Of a DNA stretch of 10,912 bases, positions 1 to 7,022 are shown in pieces. The stretch's first letter is position 1. Every line of letters begins with the position of its first letter. This stretch comes from Pavlovales sp. CCMP2436 (Eukaryota; Haptophyta; Pavlovophyceae; Pavlovales): assembly GCA_026770615.1 (NCBI GenBank), contig MU631371.1, forward strand, positions 384,794 through 395,705, written 5' to 3'. The translations under genes and the position numbers were made by a program. A model generated the notes under the pieces. That model did no database searches. It was not told the DNA's origin and was given only the letters and a program-made list of their open reading frames with translations.

Positions 1-290
1 GGAACCATAAAGTGGGAGGCTTTTGCTGGGGCCTGGTCTACCCCACCCCTTCGCTGGGGTGGGCCTCGGGCTCAGTGGTTTTGGGTTTTGGTTCAGGGCA
101 TTTTCCTTCCCAATTGCGTATCTGGCGCGCCTTCTTTTTATGCTGTTGGATGGATTCTGGGCTTGCTGGCTCCTGTTTGCGTTTGGATGAGCGCATCACG
201 CGTTGAGGTATGGCCTCGTATTGTATGGTGGGTATGGCCGGTGTTGGTGGCAGTGGGGGGGGTGGCTGGGGCCGACTTCTGTGGCTCGGC
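1..290. other. G/T-rich 5' flank, no gene seen
   Basis: No supportable gene. The + strand is rich in G and T and poor in A, unlike the balanced GC-rich coding sequence that begins near 290-310. It holds an 8-bp inverted repeat (42-49 with 56-63, six-base loop) and clustered G-runs from about 225 to 272, including eight consecutive G at 255-262, which could form a G-quadruplex. Short frames here have low-complexity Gly/Trp-rich translations and no recognisable domain. The abrupt change in composition just before the helicase Walker A suggests a junction (truncation or insertion) or an unrecognised 5' UTR or intron. Confidence 0.5.
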
Positions 291-2469
291 AGGATTGCTG
301 CGCCACCGTCGTCGCCGTCCCAGCCGCCGGCAAGACTACGCTCGCCATCAGTCTGGCACGCGCGCTCGATTCAAAAGGCGAAACGATGGTGCTGCTGACG
401 TACAATTGCACAATCGCCGACGAGGTCGGTGCGCGCGTGACCCTCGAAGGCCTCGCTCATATCGCAGAGGCCTACACGATCCACGGATTCGTGGGCAAAT
501 GCGCCGGCCAGCTCTGCAAGGACACCGCCTACCTCACGCGCATCTCGCGCGAGCTCAACAGCGGCACGCTCACGCCCGAATGAGAGGCGCTCGCGTTCGA
601 CGTGCTCCACATTGACGAGGCACAGGATATCAACAATGACATGGCCGCTGCGCTCGAAGCCGTGATGAGCCGCAAGCCACCGAGCGAAACGTTCCGCATC
701 GTCGTTTCCGGTGACGCGTACCAGATGTTGTACGACTGGCCCAGTCTCGATGCCGAGCGCGCGAACACGGACACGCTCTATCTACCGCACCTGCGATTTG
801 GCCGCTTCGCCTCGTGCGAGCCAAACCCGCTCGACGAGTGGCAGTGCTTCCCGCTCACCCTCTCGTTCCGCATGACAAAACCCATCGCCACTTTCGCAAA
901 CGCCTTCTGGGGGCGCGAGGCTGCCGGTGACATTGTCGCGGGGAATGCCAACCCCGCGCCGCTGCCCGTGACGCTGCACCTTCTCAAAAATTACTACGGG
1001 CCGGAGGAGACCGTACCCGGTCGAGGAAAGATCAACATCACGTGCCATAAAATCGCGTGCCTCGTCAAAGCGTGCGTGGAGAAATACGGAATCGACGAGG
1101 TGGTCGTAATCGCTGCCACGACCGGAAAACCATCCAAATCGTCCGGATTTACGCCAAAAAGCCCGCTCGCCCTCCTGTCAGATGAACTGGCCCATCCATC
1201 GCATGATCTTCCAACGTTTGTGAGTGCGAGCGAGAGCACCTCGAGGCCACACAATCGTAAAGGCAAGCTAAGCATCATCACGAGCTACAAATCCAAGGGC
1301 ATCGAGCGCAAGTGTGTAATTTACATCGGCTTTGAAGTTTACAGCGATCGAGTGCACGACATCAACCAAGTATGCGTCTCGCTGACGCGCGCGAGCGAGG
1401 AGCTGCACATCTTCACATCGGTCAGGTGCGATATTTATCCCCTGGAAGTCCGGCCTGGGGGTGCGTACCCGCGCGAGCGTGAGATCGGAGCCAAGCACGC
1501 GATCGAGGAGATGGTTAAGGCGGGTCTGCTGAAGACTGTGAACGCCGACGAGCCGCAGTGCGGTTTCAGCCCGGCGCGGATGCTCGACATGCTAGTCACG
1601 GTCAAGAACCGTACCACCACATCACTCCCCGCATACCAGGTGACTGAGCTCACCGAGCACATCTCATTGGCGATGCAGGATGCATTTTGTGCAATGGTAT
1701 TGCCGAGCATGCCCACCGAGCCAACGCCGCTCGCCGATCGTTGCAATTACCTGCACGCTTCGCAGCACGGCAAGCAATCGCGCGCAGTAGGTCACCTCGT
1801 TTACGATTTGAGCAAGTTTTTCGGCGATGCCATTCCGATGTTCCACCACCACACGCGGCACGGCACTCGGCACCCGAACCTGGCTCTGCTCGAACAGCGA
1901 GATGGGCTTATCGCGAAGCACCAGGCTTTTTGGGACGTGAGCGACGCGCACCCGAGTTTTTACGTATGGGCAGCGATCGAGTCCGCAGTGCTAAAACAAG
2001 AGCCAGGCGCCTTCAATCAAGAAAGGTACATGGGCAGCAATTTCAACGGCTCGATGCGGGCCCGGGTGATATGGCGTTCAAGCGCGCTGTTGATGTGATC
2101 ACGCGCGAGCTCAATGCTGAACGGGCTGGGCATTACGAATTTCCAGTGCAGTACGTCGGCGAGAACGTCGACGTCAACGGCTGTTGCGATTTTTGTGTTG
2201 ACTCTGGTGACATGCAGGTCCTTTACGAGTTCAAGCACTCGTCGTCGGACGGGGCGTGGATTCAGCGCATGCAGCTCGCAGTCTATGGCGCGATGCGCGC
2301 CATTGCGACCGGCAAGGTTGTAAAGTGCGTGCTGCTCAACACGAGCACCCCCTCTCGCCTCGAGTTCAATGTGCACCCGGCGCTCGCGATCGAAGCGATG
2401 GATATGCTCATTCTTCACGCGCAAGTGAGGAAGTCGCCAGACGAACGCGCGGCCCGTCGCCGCCGTTAA
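191..2469 (+). pseudogene. SF1 UvrD/Rep-type helicase fused to PD-(D/E)XK nuclease, disrupted
   Basis: Broken gene for a superfamily 1 DNA helicase with a C-terminal RecB-like nuclease domain. Seen in the sequence: Walker A AAGKTT at 323-340; motif II DEAQD at 614-628; motif III GDAYQMLYDW at 710-739; motif IV-like SFR near 863-871; motif V TSYKSKGIE at 1280-1306; motif VI SLTRA at 1379-1393. The nuclease part, in a second frame, has the Asp of GCCDF at 2188, EFK at 2227-2235 and a QLAVY motif after it, the D...ExK...Q arrangement of RecB-family nucleases. Such fusions unwind DNA and trim ends in bacterial and viral recombination. Breaks: an in-frame TGA at 581-583 between Walker A and DEAQD, with coding continuing in the same frame on both sides; and a frame change between about 2030 and 2085 that links helicase and nuclease. 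The frame is open from 191 but has no ATG before Walker A (first ATG 386), so the 5' end is missing or altered. It ends at TAA 2467-2469. A viral or mobile origin is inference only. Confidence 0.83.
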
Positions 2470-2540
2470 TATGGCGCACAGACGACACGCACGACCTCAA
2501 TTTTTAAACATTTAAATACTTATTGAAACCTGAACCTCTT

Positions 2541-2590
2541 GAGGCCAAGGCCATCGAGGCTTAAGGCCAAGGCCAAGGCCAGGGGCCGCC
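2541..2590. repeat. GGCCAA tandem hexamer repeat
   Basis: Degenerate tandem array of AGGCCA/AGGCCAA units just 3' of the helicase gene. A 13-bp stretch (2564-2576) recurs in perfect inverted orientation at 2736-2748, inside the beginning of the downstream open frame. Because the unit itself is repetitive, the inverted match may be simple-sequence in origin rather than a designed stem. Confidence 0.6.
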
Positions 2591-2614
2591 TTGAGGGGCC
2601 GTCCAAGGCGGCCC
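2583..2614. repeat. GC-rich hairpin, 11-bp perfect stem
   Basis: 2583-2593 is perfectly complementary to 2604-2614, with a ten-base loop at 2594-2603. The hairpin ends one base before the first ATG (2615) of the membrane-protein frame, so if transcribed it would lie in the 5' UTR and could impede scanning. On the other side, about 115 bases after the helicase TAA, it could equally mark a 3' end. No U-tract follows, so a bacterial-type terminator is not supported. Confidence 0.4.
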
Positions 2615-3838
2615 ATGACCGCGAAGCACCAGATCGCCGCGAAGCATGAGCGCCGCAAAGCACAAGATTGCCGCGAAGGAACGCGTCTTGGGAGGCGGGC
2701 GATGCTACCGCCGACGCGCGCCGAGGCCACGAGGTTTGGCCTTGGCCTAGCCGCGCCGCTCATGGACATGCTCTTCTGCGGCGCGGCGTTCGGCTTTACC
2801 CTCGCGGCGTCTACGGCCAGCTGGACGCGCAACGTTCCGTCAGCGACTATCTCTTCCGCACCGAGCCAGAGCCCGTTGGTCTACGCGAGCCTCTCAGCCG
2901 TTGTACTGACGCTATCGTTCGCCGCAAACTGGGGCCTGCTGCAGCTGGTCCTAAGGGACGCACGCATCGACGTGGAGCTGTTGGTAGAGCAGAGATGTAG
3001 GTACTGGCCGGTGCGCGCGCTGTGCGTGCTCTCGAGCGTGTTCCTCGAGTGGCTCCCATTTCGCTCGTCCACTCCGCATAGCGGCTACCCCACACGCGAT
3101 CTACTGGCCGCTTCACTCGCGGTGCCCACGCTCGAATCTTTGTTGATGATTATTTTCGTGCAGCTCCCCTTCGTGGCGACGAGCGAGAGGACAGCCGAAT
3201 CTTTGACGATGGCTGTCCTCTCCATCGCCGTCTCGTCCGCCGCGCTCACCCACCGCGCGGTCGAGCGGTGGCCGCTCGTCCGACAGGGCGACGGCGAGGC
3301 GGAGATCCAGTCTGTGATCCTCTCGCCTCGGGTCCCGAGCTCCGAGGCCGACGAGCTCCCACAGCAATCACTACTCCCGTCGCGCGGCCTCTCGCTCTGG
3401 ACCATCACGGACAGCCCCGCCAGGCTGCCCGACTTGAAGCCAGCTCCGAGTGACGCGTTAGCGCCGCCAACCTACCGGTCTGCACAGTCCTCCAGCAGGA
3501 ATCCAACGGGCGACACGAAGCTACGTGACGCAGTTGAGGCCTGGGCGATCGGCGTCGGCGCAGGTGTCGCGGTCGGCGCGGAGGCAGCGGCCGAGGGGGC
3601 GGAGACGGAGGCTGCGTTGCTGAAGGAACAGATCACGAGAGCCTCGTGGCTCCTCCGAAGGAGTAGCACTGAGAGTGTCGCCGTGCCCGTGGACATTTAT
3701 TATACTCCGCGGACTCGTCGCAGAAATTTCCTGGAGCTGGTGAAATTTTACACACGGGCGACGCTTCCTGTTCCCCACCTGGCATCATCTGGCATCACAC
3801 GGTCCCGGCATACCTGGCATTACCTGGCAGGCCGATGA
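2615..3838 (+). CDS. Unrecognised multi-pass membrane protein (407 aa)
   Basis: Open frame without internal stops, family not recognised. Counting from ATG 2615, hydrophobic segments lie at about residues 44-66, 87-113, 130-149, 163-187 and 195-213, giving about five membrane spans. The second span begins with a Pro/Tyr-containing edge, and charged loops separate the spans. After residue 215 the protein becomes Ser/Pro-rich and probably disordered, then has an Ala/Gly/Glu-rich stretch near 305-335 that could be a helix. Alternative starts are ATG 2702 and 2762; the first 29 codons fall in a repeat, so a later start is quite possible. The last 20 or so codons lie in degenerate ACCTGGCAT repeats (3776-3830), so the natural C-terminus may differ. 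An AATAAA lies 15 bases after the TGA. Reality is supported by length and membrane periodicity only; topology suggests a receptor-like, transporter-like or orphan membrane protein, and nothing finer is justified. Confidence 0.5.
   Translation: MTAKHQIAAKHERRKAQDCREGTRLGRRAMLPPTRAEATRFGLGLAAPLMDMLFCGAAFGFTLAASTASWTRNVPSATISSAPSQSPLVYASLSAVVLTLSFAANWGLLQLVLRDARIDVELLVEQRCRYWPVRALCVLSSVFLEWLPFRSSTPHSGYPTRDLLAASLAVPTLESLLMIIFVQLPFVATSERTAESLTMAVLSIAVSSAALTHRAVERWPLVRQGDGEAEIQSVILSPRVPSSEADELPQQSLLPSRGLSLWTITDSPARLPDLKPAPSDALAPPTYRSAQSSSRNPTGDTKLRDAVEAWAIGVGAGVAVGAEAAAEGAETEAALLKEQITRASWLLRRSSTESVAVPVDIYYTPRTRRRNFLELVKFYTRATLPVPHLASSGITRSRHTWHYLAGR
2619..2681 (+). repeat. Imperfect 16-18 bp tandem repeat (CCGCGAAGCA)
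   Basis: The element CCGCRAAGSA starts at 2619, 2637, 2653 and 2671, spaced 18, 16 and 18 bases. Translated in the downstream frame it gives a Lys/Arg/His-rich stretch. Because of this, the true start of the membrane protein may lie after it, at ATG 2702 or 2762. Confidence 0.5.
3776..3830. repeat. Degenerate ACCTGGCAT repeats
   Basis: Five imperfect copies of a roughly 10-base unit (CCTGGCAT/TCTGGCAT/CCGGCAT type), some directly adjacent. They cover the 3' end of the membrane-protein frame and may have extended or altered its C-terminus. Confidence 0.45.
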
Positions 3839-3852
3839 ATAAGGTTTATATG

Positions 3853-3858
3853 AATAAA
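3853..3858 (+). terminator. Possible poly(A) signal AATAAA
   Basis: AATAAA fifteen bases after the TGA of the membrane-protein frame, at a sharp shift to AT-rich sequence. Position fits a eukaryotic polyadenylation signal, although the hexamer is common by chance in AT-rich DNA. Confidence 0.35.
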
Positions 3859-4218
3859 ATGCCGTCCAAGTCAGAACAATTTGGCAGATTATATTCTTAG
3901 CAAGCGCAATTATTTCTTTTTTTAGGGGCGGCGATGCAACTGAGGCGCGGGATTTAGTTAGTCTTTACCTTTGTCAAATTTAGTGTAAGTTTTAAGTTAA
4001 ACGACCGTCCCCGGGAGGCTCGCACTGCAACCACATAATTTATTCCGCTCGAGTCCTTTCATTGTCGTCCCGGTTCATAACGACGTCACTTTTGCAAGTG
4101 AATCCGCCGTTTCAGCAGGTCTTCAGCTGCACTTGTGCTGCTTGACCACCACTAAAACACACTGATTTTTTTTTACATCATTGAGTTGCCGGCCGCGCCG
4201 ATGTACTTGCCACCTTGT

Positions 4219-4237
4219 CGCCGCCGCCGCCGCCGCC
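4219..4237. repeat. CCG trinucleotide microsatellite
   Basis: About six uninterrupted CCG units in otherwise AT-rich spacer. Typical slippage-prone eukaryotic microsatellite. Confidence 0.75.
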
Positions 4238-4489
4238 TTTCATGTATTTAGAATTCACACCCTATTTAAATATATGGAAAGTGGGACGATAGGAAGACGA
4301 TTTTGTAAAATGGGACGATTGAAAAATTTAAAGCAGGGCAAATTCATAACTAAACATCGCGTGCTTTCGGTTGGGAACACGCTAGACCCTAGGGGCCGAT
4401 CTGCCCCCACCCCGACCCTGTTTGGAGAGTTGAGCGCCGATTATTGTCTCATGGACGATCGCTTTCTTCGTCCAAAATACCAAACATTC

Positions 4490-4612
4490 CGGTAGGGGGA
4501 AGGGATTAGTGGGTTGAATGGAGAAAGCTGGGGGAGTGAGTGGGTGATGGGTGATGCGAAAAGTGGAGAAGTGGGTGGGTGGAAGTGAGGGGAGTGAGCA
4601 AGATCAGATGAA
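4490..4612 (+). repeat. Purine-rich G-run tract (GTGGG/GAGTGA type)
   Basis: Strongly purine-biased + strand with repeated GGGTG, GAGTGA and GTGGG units. The segment from about 4494 to 4534 has four G-runs of three or more bases, a possible G-quadruplex. A 13-bp element here (4566-4578) recurs directly at 4885-4897, and another (4534-4546) recurs inverted at 4923-4935, so this tract and the one at 4864-4935 appear related. Confidence 0.5.
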
Positions 4613-4863
4613 TAGGAATTAAAGATTTACTGGATAAATTATTTTTTGTTTATTCAAGAGGTGAGCCAGCCACAATCATTTCAAGTCGAACTGTTTGACT
4701 AGTTGCCCTTGGCAAGCGGCTCATGATGCTAAATCTAAGGCGAGCGTCGGCGAGATGCCAAATGGCTAATGCGCCCCAGCCCGCCAGCCGTACCAACGCT
4801 CAAAACGGTCCAAAAAAAAAAAGCGCTGCGCGGGCCGTTACATCCACTCGCAAGCCGATTAAG

Positions 4864-4944
4864 CGGTGGGTGGAGGGGGCGGATGAGAAGTGGGTGGTGG
4901 AGGAGCCAAGTGGGCGAATGACCACCCACTCACTCAAGTGAGTG
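4864..4944. repeat. Second G-run tract ending in a 7-bp hairpin
   Basis: Same GTGGG/GGAGG composition as the tract about 320 bases upstream, with one direct and one inverted 13-bp match to it. It ends in a perfect 7-bp stem with a four-base loop (4927-4933 with 4938-4944). The hairpin lies 11 bases before a TATA-like sequence, so a regulatory role is possible but unproven. Confidence 0.4.
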
Positions 4945-4954
4945 TGTAAATATC

Positions 4955-4962
4955 TATAAAAA
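4955..4962 (+). promoter_or_regulatory. TATA-like box TATAAAAA
   Basis: TATAAAAA follows a hairpin and precedes GC-rich sequence, the layout of a eukaryotic core promoter. No convincing coding region begins downstream until the copia-like fragment near 5640, so it may belong to a decayed element or a non-coding transcript, or be chance. Confidence 0.25.
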
Positions 4963-5639
4963 CGTCCGGTCCCGTTCGCGGTTTCCCAGGTAAAACCGGG
5001 ACCAGCTCTCGAGCCTCCGGATACCGTCCTCCCCGCTAAGACTGATCAGACACACGACTGTCGACGACACTCGACTTGCGCGCTGACAACCTCTGCTGCA
5101 TCACGCTCGCCTCGTAATGCGGCTCGCCTACACGCGCACTGCACCTACAGCACATAATACAGGCAGAGAAAATGAACTTCTGCGCCAGCCCACCTCCCCC
5201 TCCCCCCTCCACCCCCGCCCTCTCCTTGCTTGTCAGTTGCTCAACTAAATTCCTCGTGTTGCCTCGAAGTGTGTCATGTTGGTGTCGATAGTGATTACGC
5301 ATATTTGTCTGCCTTGCCCGCTGCATCATTTTTTGATTTTTTCCCATGAGGATAAATTAAAAATTCAAATTAGAGTGGATAATTTAGAGCAAATAATTTG
5401 AAATTTAGAGCCGTTCAAGAGTCCGTCCAAACTCCAACTGGCTGCCTCTCTCTGCGTGCTCGCTCCGCGACCCGTCCGAAGTACCCTTGGTCAACTAAAT
5501 CGCGGCCGCAGCTCCGTCAGAACGCTGATTTTTAATCATCAGTCACCCGGGGGCACATCCGGATAATAAAAATCCTACGCGCGGACGCTCCGCAGACTCG
5601 CAAGGTGATTTAAGAACCCCCCCCCTGGGTCAAAGCTTA
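4963..5639. other. Spacer with polypyrimidine tract and short repeats, no gene seen
   Basis: No supportable gene. Notable contents: a C-rich polypyrimidine tract at 5189-5226; three imperfect copies of AATTTAGAG spaced about 20 bases apart (about 5367-5411); an AATAAA-like site near 5564; and nine consecutive C at 5617-5625. A 103-codon minus-strand frame (5036-5347) owes its length mainly to the polypyrimidine tract, which reads as poly-Gly, and is not believed. Confidence 0.45.
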
Positions 5640-5867
5640 CGTATCGGATATGCGGTCTGGCATTCCCTTTTTTGTGGTCGTCGAGCCGCCGACGTGCCGA
5701 CGCCCGAGAACTTCAATGACGCCATGGCCAGCGACTACAAGAATGATTGGGCCGCTGTCATCATCGCTGAGCTCGAGTCCCACCGTGTTCTCCACACATG
5801 GTTGCGGTTGCTCGCTTGTGGTGCCCATCGAGCCGCGCCTTTGGCCACCCGTCGACCAAGGCAGTGA
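5640..5867 (+). pseudogene. Probable Ty1/copia Pol remnant (start of reverse transcriptase)
   Basis: In frame with 5691 the translation contains the spaced signature PTPENF..AMAS....DW.A.....EL.SH....TW. This matches what I know of the beginning of the copia-type reverse transcriptase domain (family RVT_2): Pro-rich lead, F/Y..A...., W..A...E......, TW. After TW (about 5801) the expected downstream motif is lost; another frame carries an LVVPIEP-like stretch, suggesting a frameshift before everything decays. The frame stops at TGA 5865-5867. No LTRs, integrase or YVDD motif are visible, so this is a short fossil. The signature is short, and a chance match is possible. Confidence 0.5.
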
Positions 5868-6145
5868 GTGAACAACACCTGTTGAACCATGCTTAGCCGC
5901 TATATACATAATAATCATGATCGTTTACATAAGAAAAATAAGGGAAGAGAGAAGTGAGAAGTCCGGTACAGCGTGCAGGCGCAGCCTTCCGCCAGGGCTT
6001 GTGCTGTTGCTGACCTTGGAATTGGAGGGCCTGGCGGAAGATGCTGGCGCGTCCGAATTTTAAACCAGGGCGAGCGTGGCTGTTGGCGACGCGACCGAGA
6101 TAATTTATTCGACTGAGATATGAAGTAGTCTGCAAGATCCCACGC
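5868..6145. other. Spacer, no gene seen; contains an 11-bp hairpin
   Basis: No convincing coding sequence. 5986-5996 is perfectly complementary to 6030-6040 with a 33-base loop. A TTTATT at 6104-6109 reads as AATAAA on the minus strand, about 130 bases beyond the TAG of the minus-strand gene ending at 6237, and could be its poly(A) signal. Confidence 0.4.
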
Positions 6146-6233
6146 CGCTCGGCGCTTGCGCTCAGGCTCGGCGCTCAGCGCTCACAACTCGGCGCTCGGG
6201 GCTCGGGGCTCGGTGGGCTCGGTGGGCTTGGCG
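6146..6233. repeat. GC-rich minisatellite (CGGCGCTC / GCTCGGTGGG units)
   Basis: Short tandem and interspersed units: CGGCGCTC three or more times, GCTCGGGG twice in tandem, then GCTCGGTGGG twice in tandem. It sits immediately 3' of the stop of the minus-strand zinc-ribbon gene, in its presumptive 3' UTR. Confidence 0.6.
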
Positions 6234-6236
6234 CCT

Positions 6237-6847
6237 CTAGTAGCCGGGTCCATAATACTTGCCACGGCGCTTGCGCCCGTAGACGCAAAGCCCACAGGGG
6301 TAGAATGCATCGAAAGGGTAGTCGTCATGCTCGATTCCAGCTCCACAGTCTTGGCACTCCGTGTACACGAGCGGCTCGATGGGTGTGACAGCCGTCGGCG
6401 ACTGGAAGCTGTCGAGGCACAGGACGCTCGTCTTGCACTTCTTCTTGACGGGCGTCGCGAGGATGGAGGAGGGGGGCTCATTGATGAGCTCCGGGCGGAA
6501 GTAGATCTTGAAGTCGGCCTTCTTGGGTTTCAGCCTCGATCCGAAGTTGAGCGCGGCGAGCTCGTCCGACGTGTACTGCATCATCAAGAGCATGTGCATC
6601 ACGCCGTTGTCCCACATCGAGGGCCAGATGGAGGGGTCCTGATGCTCCCAGTGCAGGTCACCCGTCGCCTGACACCAGGAGAAGCGCGTGTGCCGGCTGT
6701 TCAGGATGAGCCGCATGTCCTCCGAGCTCAGGTCATTTGATCTCAGTGAACGGCAGCAAGTTCCGTCCGCAGATCTGGATGCGCGCGCGTCCGTCCTTCG
6801 TGGACACATTGAGGGGGACCAGGGGGGTTGCTCGGACTCATGCGCAT
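6237..6847 (-). pseudogene. Unknown protein with C-terminal CxxC...CxxC zinc ribbon, two frameshifts
   Basis: Family not recognised. The main frame runs from about 6734 down to TAG at 6237 and encodes about 165 residues of varied, folded-looking composition. It has a Trp-rich middle part and ends with ECQDC, sixteen residues, then CGLC, a treble of acidic/aromatic residues between, and a basic GRKRRGKYY tail. Two CxxC pairs at that spacing suggest a zinc ribbon. Upstream the coding character moves to a second frame at about 6807-6736 (24 codons ending in TGA exactly where the main frame takes over). It then moves to a third frame from ATG 6847 or 6841 down to about 6811, changing at a CCCCCC/CCCCC-rich stretch. 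I infer one gene broken by two small indels. The intact-looking ATG at 6807-6809 gives an Arg/Ser-rich start that I think is a wrong-frame artefact. It lies on the same strand as, and downstream of, the RT gene, so it may be a second ORF of that element or an independent gene. A viral structural or nucleic-acid-binding role cannot be shown. Confidence 0.5.
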
Positions 6848-7022
6848 CACGCGACGCTAGGAGCTTGCGCCTGGCAGTTGGTTTCGCGCGCGCGCGAGGA
6901 TGGGCTCGTTCAAATGAAAACCTACTGTATGTAGATCGAGTTGTTTAGAAACTAAAATCAAAGGCGTTGAAAATTTATCACAAGCAGCCGCCTTAGCGGC
7001 CGATATGGGGGTTAAGTAACGT
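6848..7022. other. Spacer between zinc-ribbon gene and RT gene
   Basis: Contains a run of alternating CG (about 6887-6896, able to form Z-DNA), then AT-richer sequence and a 5-bp GCCGC/GCGGC hairpin at 6987-7000. On the minus strand this is the 3' region of the RT gene. I see no LTR, inverted terminal repeat or target-site duplication that would fix the 3' end of the element. Confidence 0.4.

Larger units (their letters stand above)
3839..4492. other. AT-richer spacer, no gene seen
   Basis: No convincing gene. It contains T-rich runs, a TCACTT/AAGTGA 6-bp hairpin near 4086-4101, and a CCG trinucleotide repeat at 4219-4237. A 104-codon frame (4181-4495) crosses the CCG repeat, but its translation has no domain and is probably chance. 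Confidence 0.5.

Noticed and set aside
581..583. Selenocysteine reading of the helicase TGA
   Set aside because: The position lies between Walker A and DEAQD, where no catalytic Cys is expected, and no SECIS-like element was recognised; CpG decay or code variation explains it more simply.
4181..4495. 104-codon + strand frame in the spacer
   Set aside because: Length depends partly on the CCG repeat (poly-Ala); no domain and no supporting context.
4723..4941. 72-codon Lys/Arg-rich + strand frame
   Set aside because: Built on an 11-A run and the GTGGG low-complexity tract; probably chance, although a small basic protein cannot be excluded.
5036..5347. 103-codon minus-strand frame
   Set aside because: Poly-Gly from the polypyrimidine tract and no recognisable domain.
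6156..6740. 194-codon + strand frame
   Set aside because: Arg/Val/Leu-rich shadow opposite the zinc-ribbon gene; its start lies in the minisatellite.
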